Shown here: piece by piece, positions 44,101-53,032 of the stretch | Position numbering within the stretch: the stretch's first letter is position 1 | Layout of the letters: each line of letters begins with the position of its first letter | Source: Planctomycetota bacterium | GTDB taxonomy: Bacteria > Planctomycetota > UBA1135 > GCA-002686595 | Length of the DNA: 62,712 bases | Assembly (NCBI GenBank): GCA_029259655.1 | Contig: JAJDET010000004.1 | Location: 1-62,712 of the forward strand | Direction of reading: 5' to 3' | Made by a program: the position numbers and the translations under genes | Notes under the pieces: model-generated | What the model was told of the DNA's origin: nothing | Database searches by the model: none | The model's input: the letters and a program-made list of their open reading frames with translations, nothing else

Positions 44101-45597
44101 CTGAGTCGGCCGAGAGCCGTCGCGAGCCTTCTGTGCCTCGAGGTGAGCCTCGATCATCGTCTCCAATCCCTCGGCCAGGCGTCCGCCGCCGAGGCCGAGC
44201 GCGGAGGCCACTCGCAGCGACTCGAGGGAATCGAGCATGTCGACAGAGAACTCCCCGCCCTGAGAGGCGCGAACCCACGGGGTAACGGTGATCCCGAATT
44301 GCCTCCGACCATCGTCAGCGATCCGATCCCACAGCTCGCGGGTAACGGCAGTGATGTTCCCACGCCCCACGCAGCGCTCTCCTCCTTCGAGGGAGGAGCG
44401 CGCGGCGGAGTTCGCATCCAGCAACAGGCGAGACAGGATCACGGGCTTGTCCGCGAGGGCCTTCGACATTCGCGCACGAACGAGCTCGAAATCCTCCCGG
44501 TTCCACTCCTGGTCCCGCGCCTGGTCCTTCAGGGTCTCGAGGAGGAAGCTCGACAGCTCGCGCCGCAGCGGTGCGGACGCCGTCGGTGAGTGCGCGACCC
44601 AGGTCAGGAAGAGCGGGTCGATCAGTTCGACGGTCGCCTCGGCCAGCGCGATTCGATCCGAGTCCGAGAAGTCCTGGCGGTCGTTGAGGAGCAGGAGCTG
44701 CAGGCCTGTGACGAGGAGCTCATCGAGGCTCCCGCGGGTGTTGAGATAGAGCCGCGCGATCTCCTGGATCCGGCCGACGAACCAGGCGCGTTCCTCGGCG
44801 ACGCGTTCGGACCGTCCGGGGTAGACGAGGAGCCCGATGCGCTCGGCGACGTCGTCGCGCTCGAGGAACCGGAAGGCCTCGTTGGTCGACATCTTCTTGT
44901 CGGCGGCTCGCTCCGCTGCCGCCCGGACATCCTCCGGGAAGCGGCCCTCGTCCTTCAGGAGACCGAGGAGCGGCTTCACCTGGCGGTAGTCCCGCGTCGG
45001 AAGAAGGAATCCGCCGACGATCTCTTCGACCTTGTCGGCGCGATCTCCCGTGGTCTCACGCCGGAGCGCGAAGGCCACGTAGGCCGCCTGGTCTGCACGC
45101 AGATCCTGCGAACCCGGCCCCGCCTTGACCTTGGGCAGGTGATCTCGAAGCGCTGCGACCAGCCCTCGGTAACGTGCCAGGAGCTCTTCGGCCTCGTTTC
45201 CGACATCTTCGTACAGGCTCAGGATCGCGTTGACGCGCATCGCGCCCGGGATCCGGAAGCTCTGGGGCGACCCGGCAGGCAGATCGCCGGTCAGGTCCAC
45301 CCGCGGAGGATCTCCGGGTTCGCGCACGCGAAGGTCGGCGACGAACGCGTCGCTGTACCAGCCCTCCTGGATCGCTCGCTCGCGGCACTTCTCCATCCGA
45401 GCGCCCCACTCCAGACGATCGCGCAGCTCCACCAGCATGGGCTTCGCCGCCGTGGCCAGGCTCAGCATCTGCTGGACCTGAACCTCTTCCTCGTTCGCGA
45501 GCGGACCCTTGTAGACGTCCACGTCCACCGTCAGGACCGCACAGCTCGCAACGAGGAGCGTGACCGGCATCAGATACCCCGTGACCCTCCTAACCAT
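41185..45597 (-). CDS. Giant coiled-coil lipoprotein (1470 residues) of unknown function
   Basis: A lipoprotein signal (LLVASC, Cys19) at the start anchors it to an envelope membrane. The N-terminal 600 residues are mostly helical without strong repeats. From about 640 to 1010 the sequence is long Lys/Glu/Ala-rich coiled coil (ALEDEEVALEAKARAAKEKA, ELKKWQSKQAKALD). Residues about 1130-1250 are globular, with aromatic residues (LLGSLWRFLVPDPFPEAE; NIGNWYVKSYENNMDKVL), and 1310-1440 are again Ala/Asp/Lys/Glu-rich coiled coil (WDDARDDADDDSADEKDAR). I do not recognise the family. It is coupled to an upstream lipoprotein gene two bases away, suggesting that both act in one complex. Confidence 0.72.
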   Translation of the reverse strand: MVRRVTGYLMPVTLLVASCAVLTVDVDVYKGPLANEEEVQVQQMLSLATAAKPMLVELRDRLEWGARMEKCRERAIQEGWYSDAFVADLRVREPGDPPRVDLTGDLPAGSPQSFRIPGAMRVNAILSLYEDVGNEAEELLARYRGLVAALRDHLPKVKAGPGSQDLRADQAAYVAFALRRETTGDRADKVEEIVGGFLLPTRDYRQVKPLLGLLKDEGRFPEDVRAAAERAADKKMSTNEAFRFLERDDVAERIGLLVYPGRSERVAEERAWFVGRIQEIARLYLNTRGSLDELLVTGLQLLLLNDRQDFSDSDRIALAEATVELIDPLFLTWVAHSPTASAPLRRELSSFLLETLKDQARDQEWNREDFELVRARMSKALADKPVILSRLLLDANSAARSSLEGGERCVGRGNITAVTRELWDRIADDGRRQFGITVTPWVRASQGGEFSVDMLDSLESLRVASALGLGGGRLAEGLETMIEAHLEAQKARDGSRPTQEERETALEDEKRQLDALVDALVRFSQKVLFLANNDGLLNPPPPPALVPGVLYVVWHHLLGGTMVEKGIVQNVPWMERSGISVPEAQRNYISVLQAVGSSILVQADEYRHRSRDEQFSLDVERQGVSRLFTTSYGQYLEKVIEALEDEEVALEAKARAAKEKAEEAGKALAKLLVEKGPNDKAVADLTCIRDTLVVIVEEKASPCKLAEEAKQRLDGIERQLCEAGKATEEFQSELEKLLQLASSGKKELDPKRESLTTSSDKARKELDVLAEDVETEVFDELRKAIKHARKGERKTLAVFKDDELAKRAAKQVDALHTGSDRAVFEVLAKKLESLEERASAASDALGELPKAADDDGWIAELKKWQSKQAKALDPVSGCPPPSALSNEPTELVERIRKTCEALAKDLKEAKVKAAAAEKEEVRIAAATKEATRIKLKAEGEKLAAENQRSGVATTGKVVTAHLGDLDAAARAESPTGARRRLLAELEKRESKIAHAVVDARAFAIPTLDQDTLAKAKRPAEVLDLLISALHHQYIESVLAGDDDTPRSRRLAKARKLAIARRAELVRIRPAGAYLRTSYPSAALQDDPGLAWSNRLEQSGLRSLPLLGSLWRFLVPDPFPEAEIQAGIDKQFWQNINRVRLTGTGNANYVVAKDDIGNWYVKSYENNMDKVLSSAQSLGALAIGLDEDLGIFSKLAKKDGTESADAPDTTVSERVSDHHKAEYAKVVSNERKRVGDELNGDSYAESIEEPLATLTTVASEKAEWKADITAGSTTLTKARTTVTAKVDDSDDDSTNDDELSLLIGGLELVLSFHDELDAKLANRVRDARKVADEATAKKNSAQAEVDAAAKAVSEKRNAEAEARTAWDDARDDADDDSADEKDARAKFDAAVESLQKEQEKEVEAGDALAKAATAAEERAAALRRQENARAKAAKLGRDFLGGSASTLGDAAKKYQDVLSLLMEGLEASREE

Positions 45598-45599
45598 GG

Positions 45600-46292
45600 T
45601 CAGTCCGCCTCCCCGGGGAGCTCGCGGTCGAGACCGCGCGTGAAGGCGGCGAGGCGATCGCGATCGCGTTGCACCGCGAGGTTCGCGCGCAAGAGCAGCA
45701 GGGACAGCTCGGTATCCCCGCGTTCGAGCAGCGCTTCGTTCCAGGCCCCGACCGCTTGGTCCATCCCCTGGAAGAACTTGTCCGGATCACTCCCCATCAC
45801 GATCACGAGCCGGTGGTTCGCCGGCGACTCGCGAAACCCCTCGGGCCCGAACATGATCATCCGGCGGCCCACCGGAAGGACGCTCTCGTAAGCATCGTCG
45901 GCCTTCGTGAGGGTCACCTGCGTTTTCTTCTCGCCCTGGAAAGCCACCGATCCGCCCAGGGAGTCGATCAGCGGCGCCGGCACCCACCCGGATGCGAAGC
46001 GCGTGTTCGACAGGGTGCTGGCCTGCCCCCGGACCCGCACGCGGTAGATGGTCGGCGGAACCTGCTCCAGCGGATCGAACGCACCCAGGTAGTAGATCTG
46101 CTCGATCTCGCTGCTGGGGGCGATCGCCGCGTAGAGCGTGGCTCCGGCAGTCGCGGCGAGATTGCTGCGCGTCGATCCGCAAGCTGCGAGAGAGAGGCAC
46201 ACGAGCCCGACGATCCTCCGCCAGGGGCCTGCATCCATCCACGCCTGCGCGCCGCGGCCTGCGAGGGGCCGCTGAACACTCGGTTGTTGCAT
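45600..46292 (-). CDS. Small lipoprotein partnered with the giant coiled-coil lipoprotein
   Basis: 230 residues from the ATG at 46292, which is preceded by GGGAGG at about four bases; a later ATG (residue 19, DAGPWRRIVGLV) would make a shorter signal peptide. The lipobox is LAAC (CLSLAACGST). The mature part has beta-rich segments (IEQIYYLGAFDPLEQVPPTIYRVRVRG, KTQVTLTKADDAYESVLPVGRRMIMFGPEGF) and a helical tail with short repeats (AWNEALLERGDTELSLLLLRANLAVQRDRDRLAAF). Its stop codon is two bases from the start of the giant gene. Family not recognised; it may be the anchoring or assembly partner. Confidence 0.68.
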   Translation of the reverse strand: MQQPSVQRPLAGRGAQAWMDAGPWRRIVGLVCLSLAACGSTRSNLAATAGATLYAAIAPSSEIEQIYYLGAFDPLEQVPPTIYRVRVRGQASTLSNTRFASGWVPAPLIDSLGGSVAFQGEKKTQVTLTKADDAYESVLPVGRRMIMFGPEGFRESPANHRLVIVMGSDPDKFFQGMDQAVGAWNEALLERGDTELSLLLLRANLAVQRDRDRLAAFTRGLDRELPGEAD

Positions 46293-46529
46293 CCTCCCTC
46301 CCTTTGTTCGGTGCAAGCTCCACGTTCGGAGCGGCCCGATTGTGCCAAGCGCTTCGCGATTCGGGGGGGCGCGAGACCGGAACTGTCGCCGTCGGCTCCG
46401 GTCGAGGGCTCACCCCGGGGCGCACGGGGAGCCGGAGCGCCGCGCGGACTCCCCTGTCGCTAGGATCTGGGACGAGCGGAGCGGCAGGACGCCAACCGCA
46501 CATCGGTCGACAACCTCGGAGGAAGAATC

Positions 46530-47843
46530 ATGAGCTCGACGAACTCGATGCAGAGGCGCGGGATCCGGATCGAATGGCTCGCCGTCGTGGCGCTGGCGGT
46601 CGGAGGGCCGGTAGCCGCTGCGCCCGAGCCCGACGGCACCAGCCTCGGCGGCTGCAAGATCGCGGTCGATCGCGAGCTCTGGATCCGAGACCTCTCCGTC
46701 GTGAACGACACGGTGCGCACCACCTGGGTCGCCGAACCCACCCAGCCGTCCCAGGGCGTCTGGTCCTTCGGGCGACTGATGAGCAACATCTCCGGCAAGA
46801 AGGACCCCTCGGACTTCGTGCTGAACCTGTTCGATCACTTCCGGACCACGCAGCACGTCAACGGCTTCGACATCCCGCCGCACCTCTTCATGCTCCAGGA
46901 GATCATCGATCCCTGGATCGCGGCCAGCCAGGCGAAGGGGCACACGGGGCTCGACTTCTCCATCGCGCCCTTCCGGCTGAACGGCTTCGTCAACCGGATC
47001 GACCTGCGCACGAACGCGACCTACGGCACCGCGAACAGCGCAGGAGAGGGGCGCATCGTGTTCTCGGTCCTGCGGCCCGGCGGAAGCACCTCGCTGTTCA
47101 CCTTCATCCTGGAGTACGAGCTCCTTGCGGCCGATTGCGACGAGGTCAAGGCGTGGGCCGAGGACTGGCACGCCCTGGGCGCGATGAAGTTCGGCAAGAA
47201 GTACAACTCCGCGCTGGAGAAGCTCGTGAACAGGTTCGCCGGACCGAATGCCGCGCCCGGCCATCCGAACGGGAGTGCTCTGAGCCAGGCGCGAACCAAC
47301 GAGTTCTTCGGCGACGACTTCTGGCAGTGGCGGGAGTTCCAGCTCTCCGCGACAACGGGCATGCTCGTCCAGACGACGGTGGCGCAGACCGTGCAGACCG
47401 AGACCGTGAACCGCACGAAGCTCCTGGCGGACTTCGTCAACGACAACGAGGCCGCCATCCTGGCCGGCGAGCACGTCGTGCCGCTGACCTACCAGGGACA
47501 GCCGTTCCGCGGCGGCTCCTCCAACGGCGAGGGGATCCAGGCCTTCTTCGAGGCGGACGGCATCCTGAACAACGACGCCCGCCACCTCTTCTCGCTCAAC
47601 AACTGCGTGGCCTGTCACACACTGGAGACGGGCACCAACTTCTTCCACTCGTTCCCGCGCAACGCGGACAGCGAGACCTTCCTCTCGGGCTTCCTGCTCG
47701 GGACCACGATCCAGGACCCCGTCGATCCCAAGGTCACGCGGACCTTCAACGACCTCAAGCGTCGAGCCGAGGACCTGTGCGGCGTCCTGTGCTCGCCCTG
47801 CAGCGTCATCTCGACCCAGAAGCCGCTGCTCCGAGTGCACTGA
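46530..47843 (+). CDS. Secreted protein with one CxxCH motif
   Basis: 437 residues; the ATG at 46530 has GGAGG seven bases upstream. The signal peptide is WLAVVALAVGGPVAAAPEP. The body is unlike a standard cytochrome, but near residue 359 the segment NNCVACHTLETGTNF contains C-x-x-C-H, a possible haem c attachment site, and later Cys pairs (DLCGVLCSPC) end the protein. Other noticeable phrases are LNGFVNRIDLRTNATYG and FFGDDFWQWREF. It may be a diheme or single-haem oxidoreductase relative or a large secreted enzyme. It is divergent from the lipoprotein operon. The haem claim rests on one motif. Confidence 0.7.
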   Translation: MSSTNSMQRRGIRIEWLAVVALAVGGPVAAAPEPDGTSLGGCKIAVDRELWIRDLSVVNDTVRTTWVAEPTQPSQGVWSFGRLMSNISGKKDPSDFVLNLFDHFRTTQHVNGFDIPPHLFMLQEIIDPWIAASQAKGHTGLDFSIAPFRLNGFVNRIDLRTNATYGTANSAGEGRIVFSVLRPGGSTSLFTFILEYELLAADCDEVKAWAEDWHALGAMKFGKKYNSALEKLVNRFAGPNAAPGHPNGSALSQARTNEFFGDDFWQWREFQLSATTGMLVQTTVAQTVQTETVNRTKLLADFVNDNEAAILAGEHVVPLTYQGQPFRGGSSNGEGIQAFFEADGILNNDARHLFSLNNCVACHTLETGTNFFHSFPRNADSETFLSGFLLGTTIQDPVDPKVTRTFNDLKRRAEDLCGVLCSPCSVISTQKPLLRVH

Positions 47844-47948
47844 CGGCGGGCCGGCGCGATGGCGATCCTGCGCGAGCAGGTTCACCTCACGAGTCTCCTG
47901 GCTTCGATCGAGTAGACGGGCGCCTGCACATGACCTTTCCGGCCCGGC

Positions 47949-49010
47949 TCAGAGCCGGATCTCGTAGTAGTCGTTGACCGGGTTGTCGAAGTCGTGCTTC
48001 TCGAAGCGGGTGAAGCCGGCCTCGCGAGACATCTCCCGGGCAACGGGCTCGCAGAAGCCGAGCGTGCCCAGGCCCTCTCCGTCGGGCGTGGACAGGGCCG
48101 AGCGCATGCAGCAGATCACCGAGAAGCCGTAGAACATCGCCGAGACCTCGCCCTGCTCCAGGTTCTTCTCGAAGCTCGGGTGTCCGTGCACGTCGGCCAC
48201 GAACCACGTCCCGTCCGGCGCCAGTGAGCGGCGGATCGCACCGATCGTCTCCGTCGGATGCGTCATGTCGTGGATGCAGTCGAACGTCGTGAGCAGATCG
48301 TAGCTCGCGTCCTCCTCCAGACGTGAGTGCGTCGTGTCGTGGATGGTCAGGTTGTCGAGCTCGGCGGCCCGGCTGTGCGCCCGCTTGAGAGCCATGCGGG
48401 AGTTGTCGAAGCCGTGGAACCGGGACTGCGGGAAGGCACGAGCCATCACCTCCAACGCCAGTCCCCCACCGCAGCCGATGTCTGCGACCTTGGCTCCTGC
48501 GCGGAGCTTGGCCTCGACGCCGTCGAGAGCCGGGATCACGTCCTGCACCAGGCGCGTCCGGAAGAACGGCCCCATCATCCGCTCGATGCCGCGCGCCGTC
48601 TGGGACCCAAAGGAGTCGTAGGGCTCGCCCATGCCGGTCTTGAAGCACTCCTCGAGCCGGTCCGCCGTGGCGACGAGCCCCGCGACGAGCTCGAAGATCC
48701 CGGCACCGAACACGCCGCTCTCCTCCGTGCCGTAGATCTCGGCCGCCTCGTCGTCGAGGAAGAACTGGCCGCCCTCGTGGGACGTGATGCCGGCAGCGGT
48801 CTGCTGGTACAGCCACTCGCGCACCCAGCGCTCGTGCAGCCCCGTGGCCTCGGCGAGCGCGGCGCTGGTCGTCGGCCCCGACTCCTTCAGTGCTGCGTAC
48901 AGCCCCAGCTTGTCGCCGACGTGGCCGAGCACGCAGCTGAAGGCTCCCTCCACCTTGCCGAACAGGTGCCCGAAGCGTGCCTCCACCTTTTCCTTGTTCA
49001 ACGCTGCCAT
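47949..49010 (-). CDS. Methyltransferase with N-terminal winged helix (Rv2258c-like)
   Basis: 353 residues; the start ATG has AGGAGG eight bases upstream. The N-terminal 90 residues form a winged-helix dimerisation-like domain (LYAALKESGPTTSAALAEATGLHERWVREWLYQQTAAGI). A class I methyltransferase fold follows: VADIGCGGGLALEVMARAFP is motif I, HGFDNSRMALKRA the ribose-binding end and YDLLTTFDCIHDMTHP post-II. The combination is that of Rv2258c-type transferases, which form dimers and methylate small molecules; in some relatives the winged helix earned the name transcriptional regulator. Substrate unknown. Confidence 0.88.
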   Translation of the reverse strand: MAALNKEKVEARFGHLFGKVEGAFSCVLGHVGDKLGLYAALKESGPTTSAALAEATGLHERWVREWLYQQTAAGITSHEGGQFFLDDEAAEIYGTEESGVFGAGIFELVAGLVATADRLEECFKTGMGEPYDSFGSQTARGIERMMGPFFRTRLVQDVIPALDGVEAKLRAGAKVADIGCGGGLALEVMARAFPQSRFHGFDNSRMALKRAHSRAAELDNLTIHDTTHSRLEEDASYDLLTTFDCIHDMTHPTETIGAIRRSLAPDGTWFVADVHGHPSFEKNLEQGEVSAMFYGFSVICCMRSALSTPDGEGLGTLGFCEPVAREMSREAGFTRFEKHDFDNPVNDYYEIRL

Positions 49011-49154
49011 GGTCTCGCTCCTCCTGATTGCGCTTGATCGGACCTACAGCTTGCTCGGGAGGACCGAAGGTCTCTCGGGTTCGCCGTTCTCCGGCGGTCG
49101 CTACGGCCATCGGCTTAGTGTGCAGGACCCGCTGCCCGCCTAGCGTGCAAGGGA

Positions 49155-50858
49155 ATGGGCGGGCTGACTCTCGTTGCCCGCGGCGCCGAGGCCTCGACGG
49201 CGCTGCGGCGGCTTCATCGGATACTGCGCGAGCACGGGGGCGACGCCGCCGATCGGAAGCTCGCGTTGCTTGCTGTGCTGGCCCGGGCGAGGTTGCCGCA
49301 GGCCGAGGACGTGCTGCAGCTCCACGAGGCGCTGTGCTACCTGAGCGCCTACCCGGACAGCCGGGCGCTACTCGAACGCGTCCTTCCCATGCTGGCGTCC
49401 TTCGGGCGCCGGGCCGACTTGCACGCTCACCGCGAGGAGCTCGCCAACTCCGGCATCGCCGGCACGGCGATCCACTGCGACTTCTACTGGTTCACGGCGG
49501 CGTGGCTCGGTCGGCGCTGGCCCGAGCACTTGACCGTCGACTGGGACGAGTTCCAGACGCAGGACAGACTCGACGAGCTGATGTATCCGATCCTGCAGGA
49601 GCACGAGCGTCTTGCGTACGAGGGATCGTCGCGTTCGCTGCGCGAGATCATCGACGTGCTGCGAGCGCCCGGCCAGACGGATGCCGCCTTCCTGACCGAG
49701 ACCTTCCGACGGCTGCATGCGGACCCCATGGTCCTGGAGCACGTCTACGACGGCATAGGACTGGACATGTGCCTCTCCCCGGGCACGGACACCCCGTCCA
49801 GGACGAGGGCCCGCTTCCCTGTGTCGGACCTGGCGTACCAGACGCAGCCGCTTCAACGGCCGGTGGGCACCGTCCGCGAACGAATCGAGCAGGACCCCGT
49901 CGAGATCCGATCGCTCTCTGCAAGCGAGGGTCGGAAGATCGTCCAGCTCGGTCGCGAGGCGATGATCACGCGCAACCGGGATCTGTTCGCCTTCATGCAC
50001 GCCGACCATCGCGACGCGCATGTCGTGGACTTCGGCGAGGGGCTGCAGTTCTCGTGCGTCGGGCTGATACCCGAACAGCGGCACCTGCTCTACGGCCAGT
50101 ACATCCTGATGGCGCTGCGGAACGGCATTCCGGTCGGCTACGTGCAGGCGTGCATGCTGTTCGACTCCGCAGAGGTCAACTTCAACGTCTTCGACACGTT
50201 TCGAGGTGCGGAAGCCTCGCGGATCTTCACGGGCTCGCTGGCCCTCATCCGTCATCTGTTCGGCGTCGATGCGTTCACGATCAACACCCAGCAGCTCGGT
50301 CAAGGGAACCGCGAGGCACTGACGAGCGGTGCGTGGTGGTTCTACTACAAGCACGGCTTCCGCCCAGGGCATGCCGATGTCATGCCGATCGTGAGACGTG
50401 AGTGCGCGGCGAAACGGCGCGACCGGAAGCACCGCTCCAGCATCCGCACGCTCGAGAAGTTGAGCTCGAGGGAGCTCTACTACTTCCTGGACGAGCCGCG
50501 CGGGAACGTCATCTGCCAGATCTCCACGCCGAGGATCGGCGCCGCCGTCGCCGCGCAGGCCGGTATGCGCGTCGGCAAGAGCGGCGCGGAAGCCTCGAGG
50601 GCCTGCGCTGCCGCCGCGGGAGAGCTCCTGGGAGTGCAGAGCCAGCGGTCCTGGTCGCCGGGGGAGAAGCTCGCCTGGCAACGCTGGGCTCCGCTGGTCG
50701 TGGCGCTGCCCGGCATCGAGAACTGGACGCGCGCAGAACGGAAGGACCTGGTGGCGGTGATCCGCCATAAGGGTGGCCCGAGCGAGAGCGACTACCTCGA
50801 GGCGTTCCGCCGGCACGACATGCTGGCCGGAGCGATCCTCCAGCTCGCACGCTCCTAG
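49155..50858 (+). CDS. Conserved large protein of unknown function
   Basis: 567 residues with no signal peptide or membrane segment. The first 150 residues are helical and Leu/Ala-rich (TALRRLHRILREHGGDAADRK, RALLERVLPMLASFGRR). Residues about 280-420 hold the most distinctive part: MALRNGIPVGYVQACMLFDSAEVNFNVFDTFRG and ALTSGAWWFYYKHGFRPGH, phrases I have seen in a hypothetical family with GNAT-like features (the WWFYYKxGFRP ending resembles an acetyltransferase C-terminal strand). The C-terminal 150 residues are helical and basic. No pathway can be named. It stands in its own transcription unit after a divergent methyltransferase gene. Confidence 0.7.
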   Translation: MGGLTLVARGAEASTALRRLHRILREHGGDAADRKLALLAVLARARLPQAEDVLQLHEALCYLSAYPDSRALLERVLPMLASFGRRADLHAHREELANSGIAGTAIHCDFYWFTAAWLGRRWPEHLTVDWDEFQTQDRLDELMYPILQEHERLAYEGSSRSLREIIDVLRAPGQTDAAFLTETFRRLHADPMVLEHVYDGIGLDMCLSPGTDTPSRTRARFPVSDLAYQTQPLQRPVGTVRERIEQDPVEIRSLSASEGRKIVQLGREAMITRNRDLFAFMHADHRDAHVVDFGEGLQFSCVGLIPEQRHLLYGQYILMALRNGIPVGYVQACMLFDSAEVNFNVFDTFRGAEASRIFTGSLALIRHLFGVDAFTINTQQLGQGNREALTSGAWWFYYKHGFRPGHADVMPIVRRECAAKRRDRKHRSSIRTLEKLSSRELYYFLDEPRGNVICQISTPRIGAAVAAQAGMRVGKSGAEASRACAAAAGELLGVQSQRSWSPGEKLAWQRWAPLVVALPGIENWTRAERKDLVAVIRHKGGPSESDYLEAFRRHDMLAGAILQLARS

Positions 50859-50965
50859 GTCCAGGCGCCGAGGACAGCGGCGGCATCGCCGGGCCGAAAA
50901 AAAGGGCACTCGCCTCTCAAGGCAAGGACCAGCCCCATCCGAACACCCGGCGGGGCCCCGTGCCC

Positions 50966-53029
50966 ATGACCGCCCGCTTCTGCACCATCGAATCGAGCTC
51001 CGAGGACGGCGCCCGCAAGGCGGGAGCCCAGGAGCTCGGCGTTCCTTCCGAGGATGTGTCCGTCAGGGATCTCGAGGGGGGGAGCTTCCGCGTCGAGGTC
51101 GTCCGCGCACCCTCGATCATCGAGGTGGCCCGGCGGAACAACGACATGGAAGCGGTGGTGACGAGGATCACGCCTCCGCTCGGCGACTACCCACCGGCGA
51201 CCCGTGAGTCGGTCGAGGCGGCCTTGGCGGAGATCGGCGTGACAGCCGGACTCCTGTCCGACGAGATCGATGAGCTGGTGGCCGCCGTCTCCGAGTCCAA
51301 GAACGAGCGGAAGAACGTGACCGTGGCCCGCGGTCTGCTGCCGCGCGCCGGGACGAATGCGAAGATCACCCGCCACTACCTTTGCGCCACAGAGCAGGCT
51401 CCCGACCGCCGCAAGCTCGTCGTGCGCTCCGGCGAGCTCTTGATCGAGAGGGAGCCGGCGACACTCGGCGAGGCAGGGCTGACCGTGACCGGCCAGACCC
51501 TGCCGGCCGCCGCCGGCGCCGAAGAAGAGGTACCCCACGGCGAAGGCATCGTCAGCGACGAGGACGGGCTGCGCTGGACGGCGTCGGTACCCGCGTTCGG
51601 GTACCTGGAGCTCGACGAGGCCAACGGCCCGAGCGTCGTGCCTGCGGTCACGGTCAGCGAGGACGGCCTTCGAGCCCGTCTCGATCTGCGCCGGCCCGGC
51701 GCCGATGAGCCGCCGATCCCGCGGCACGAGGTGGACGCCGCCATCGAAGCATGCGGTGTCGTCCACGGTCTCTCGCCGGAGCGTGTCGAGACTGCCTGGA
51801 GCGCCTTCGAGGAACGCGCCCCGCGCGAACCGGCTCTCATCGCGGAAGGGACTCCATCGGTTCCGGGTCGCGACGCGGGGCTCGCCCTCGAGGTCGACAC
51901 GGACATGCTCATCGGTGACCTGGGCAAGGAAGTCGATCAGATCGACTACCGCGAGCGCCGCATGGTCAAGAACATCCAGGCCGGCCGGCGAATCGGTACC
52001 TGGCTCCCCGAGACCGCGGGGGTTCCGGGCCGAGGCGTCGACGGCCAGGAGCTTCGCGCGCGAGCGGGAGAGCCGGCTCCCTTCACGGCGCGCGAGAACA
52101 TCCTGACCCACGAGCTCGAGGACGGCACGCTGGTCTTCGAGGCCTCGATCGACGGAATGCTCCTGGTCAGACCCAAGAACGAGCTGGCGGTCGTGGACGT
52201 GCTCGAGATCTCCGGCGACGTCGACTACCAGACCGGCCATATCGACGCCAAGGGCTCCGTGCTGGTTCGGGGCACCGTACGCAGCGAATTCCGGGTGACG
52301 GCCAGGCACGACATCGCCGTGCAGAAATCGGTCGAAGACGCGTCCATCGAGGCTCGGGACGCCCTCGACGTCGGAATGGGCATCCTGGGGGGCCAGCTCG
52401 GCCGCGTATCGGCCGGATCGCGCGTGAGCGTCAAGTTCGCGCAGAACGCGAACATCACCTGCGGCGGCGACGTCGAGATCGGCGACTCGGATACGAACAG
52501 CGTGATCGAGTGCATCGGACAGCTGCTCGCCACCGAGGGTCGCGGCACCCTCCGGGGTGGTCGCTACACGGCCGTGCAGGGACTCAAGGCGAAGGTGCTG
52601 GGCTCCGAGCTCGGTGCGCCGACCGTCGTCTCGGGCGGCGCCGATCCGGTCCTGGATCGCGAGCTGCGCGAGGTGCAAGAGGGGCTGCGCGGGATCCAGG
52701 CGAAGAAGCGCAAGCTCGAGGGCTTCCTCAGCCGGCCCATGATGCAGAACACGTCGAACATGAGCCGGGAACAGAGCCTGGCCGTCCGGAAGTGCATCAA
52801 GGCCAAGCGGGAGCTGGTGAGCTCGGAAGCCGCACTCAAGGCGCGGCGGCTACGGGCCGAGGAGAAGCTCTTCGAGGGCGAGCCCCCCACCGTCGAGGTT
52901 CAGGGGACCGTGCACGCCGGTGTCGACATCTACATCCGCGGAGCCCACCTCCAGACCGAGGAGTCCGCGCAGCACGTTCGTTTCTACTACGACCCGGAGA
53001 GCCGGGACATCCAGGCCGAAGCGTTGTAG
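50966..53029 (+). CDS. DUF342/FapA-family protein with Jag-N-like N-terminus
   Basis: 687 residues from the ATG at 50966; GTG six bases earlier is possible. Residues about 8-60 resemble a Jag-N module (GARKAGAQELGVPSEDVSVRDLEGGSFRVEV). The central and C-terminal parts are the DUF342 fold: GVPGRGVDGQELRARAGEP, the right-handed beta-helix SGDVDYQTGHIDAKGSVLVRG, ARHDIAVQKSVEDA, NANITCGGDVEIGDS, and GGRYTAVQGLKAKVLGSE. A helical hairpin (LREVQEGLRGIQAKKRKLEGFLSRP and onward) is followed by a closing strand. FapA-like proteins bind DNA or polymers in spore coats and elsewhere, but the family has no settled function. It is followed three bases later by a CBS protein. Confidence 0.85.
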   Translation: MTARFCTIESSSEDGARKAGAQELGVPSEDVSVRDLEGGSFRVEVVRAPSIIEVARRNNDMEAVVTRITPPLGDYPPATRESVEAALAEIGVTAGLLSDEIDELVAAVSESKNERKNVTVARGLLPRAGTNAKITRHYLCATEQAPDRRKLVVRSGELLIEREPATLGEAGLTVTGQTLPAAAGAEEEVPHGEGIVSDEDGLRWTASVPAFGYLELDEANGPSVVPAVTVSEDGLRARLDLRRPGADEPPIPRHEVDAAIEACGVVHGLSPERVETAWSAFEERAPREPALIAEGTPSVPGRDAGLALEVDTDMLIGDLGKEVDQIDYRERRMVKNIQAGRRIGTWLPETAGVPGRGVDGQELRARAGEPAPFTARENILTHELEDGTLVFEASIDGMLLVRPKNELAVVDVLEISGDVDYQTGHIDAKGSVLVRGTVRSEFRVTARHDIAVQKSVEDASIEARDALDVGMGILGGQLGRVSAGSRVSVKFAQNANITCGGDVEIGDSDTNSVIECIGQLLATEGRGTLRGGRYTAVQGLKAKVLGSELGAPTVVSGGADPVLDRELREVQEGLRGIQAKKRKLEGFLSRPMMQNTSNMSREQSLAVRKCIKAKRELVSSEAALKARRLRAEEKLFEGEPPTVEVQGTVHAGVDIYIRGAHLQTEESAQHVRFYYDPESRDIQAEAL

Positions 53030-53032
53030 CCG

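Noticed and set aside
47847..47946. Distant 8-bp inverted repeat CGGGCCGG / CCGGCCCG between convergent genes
   Set aside because: Eight GC-only bases spaced by 84 are easily found by chance in such GC-rich DNA.
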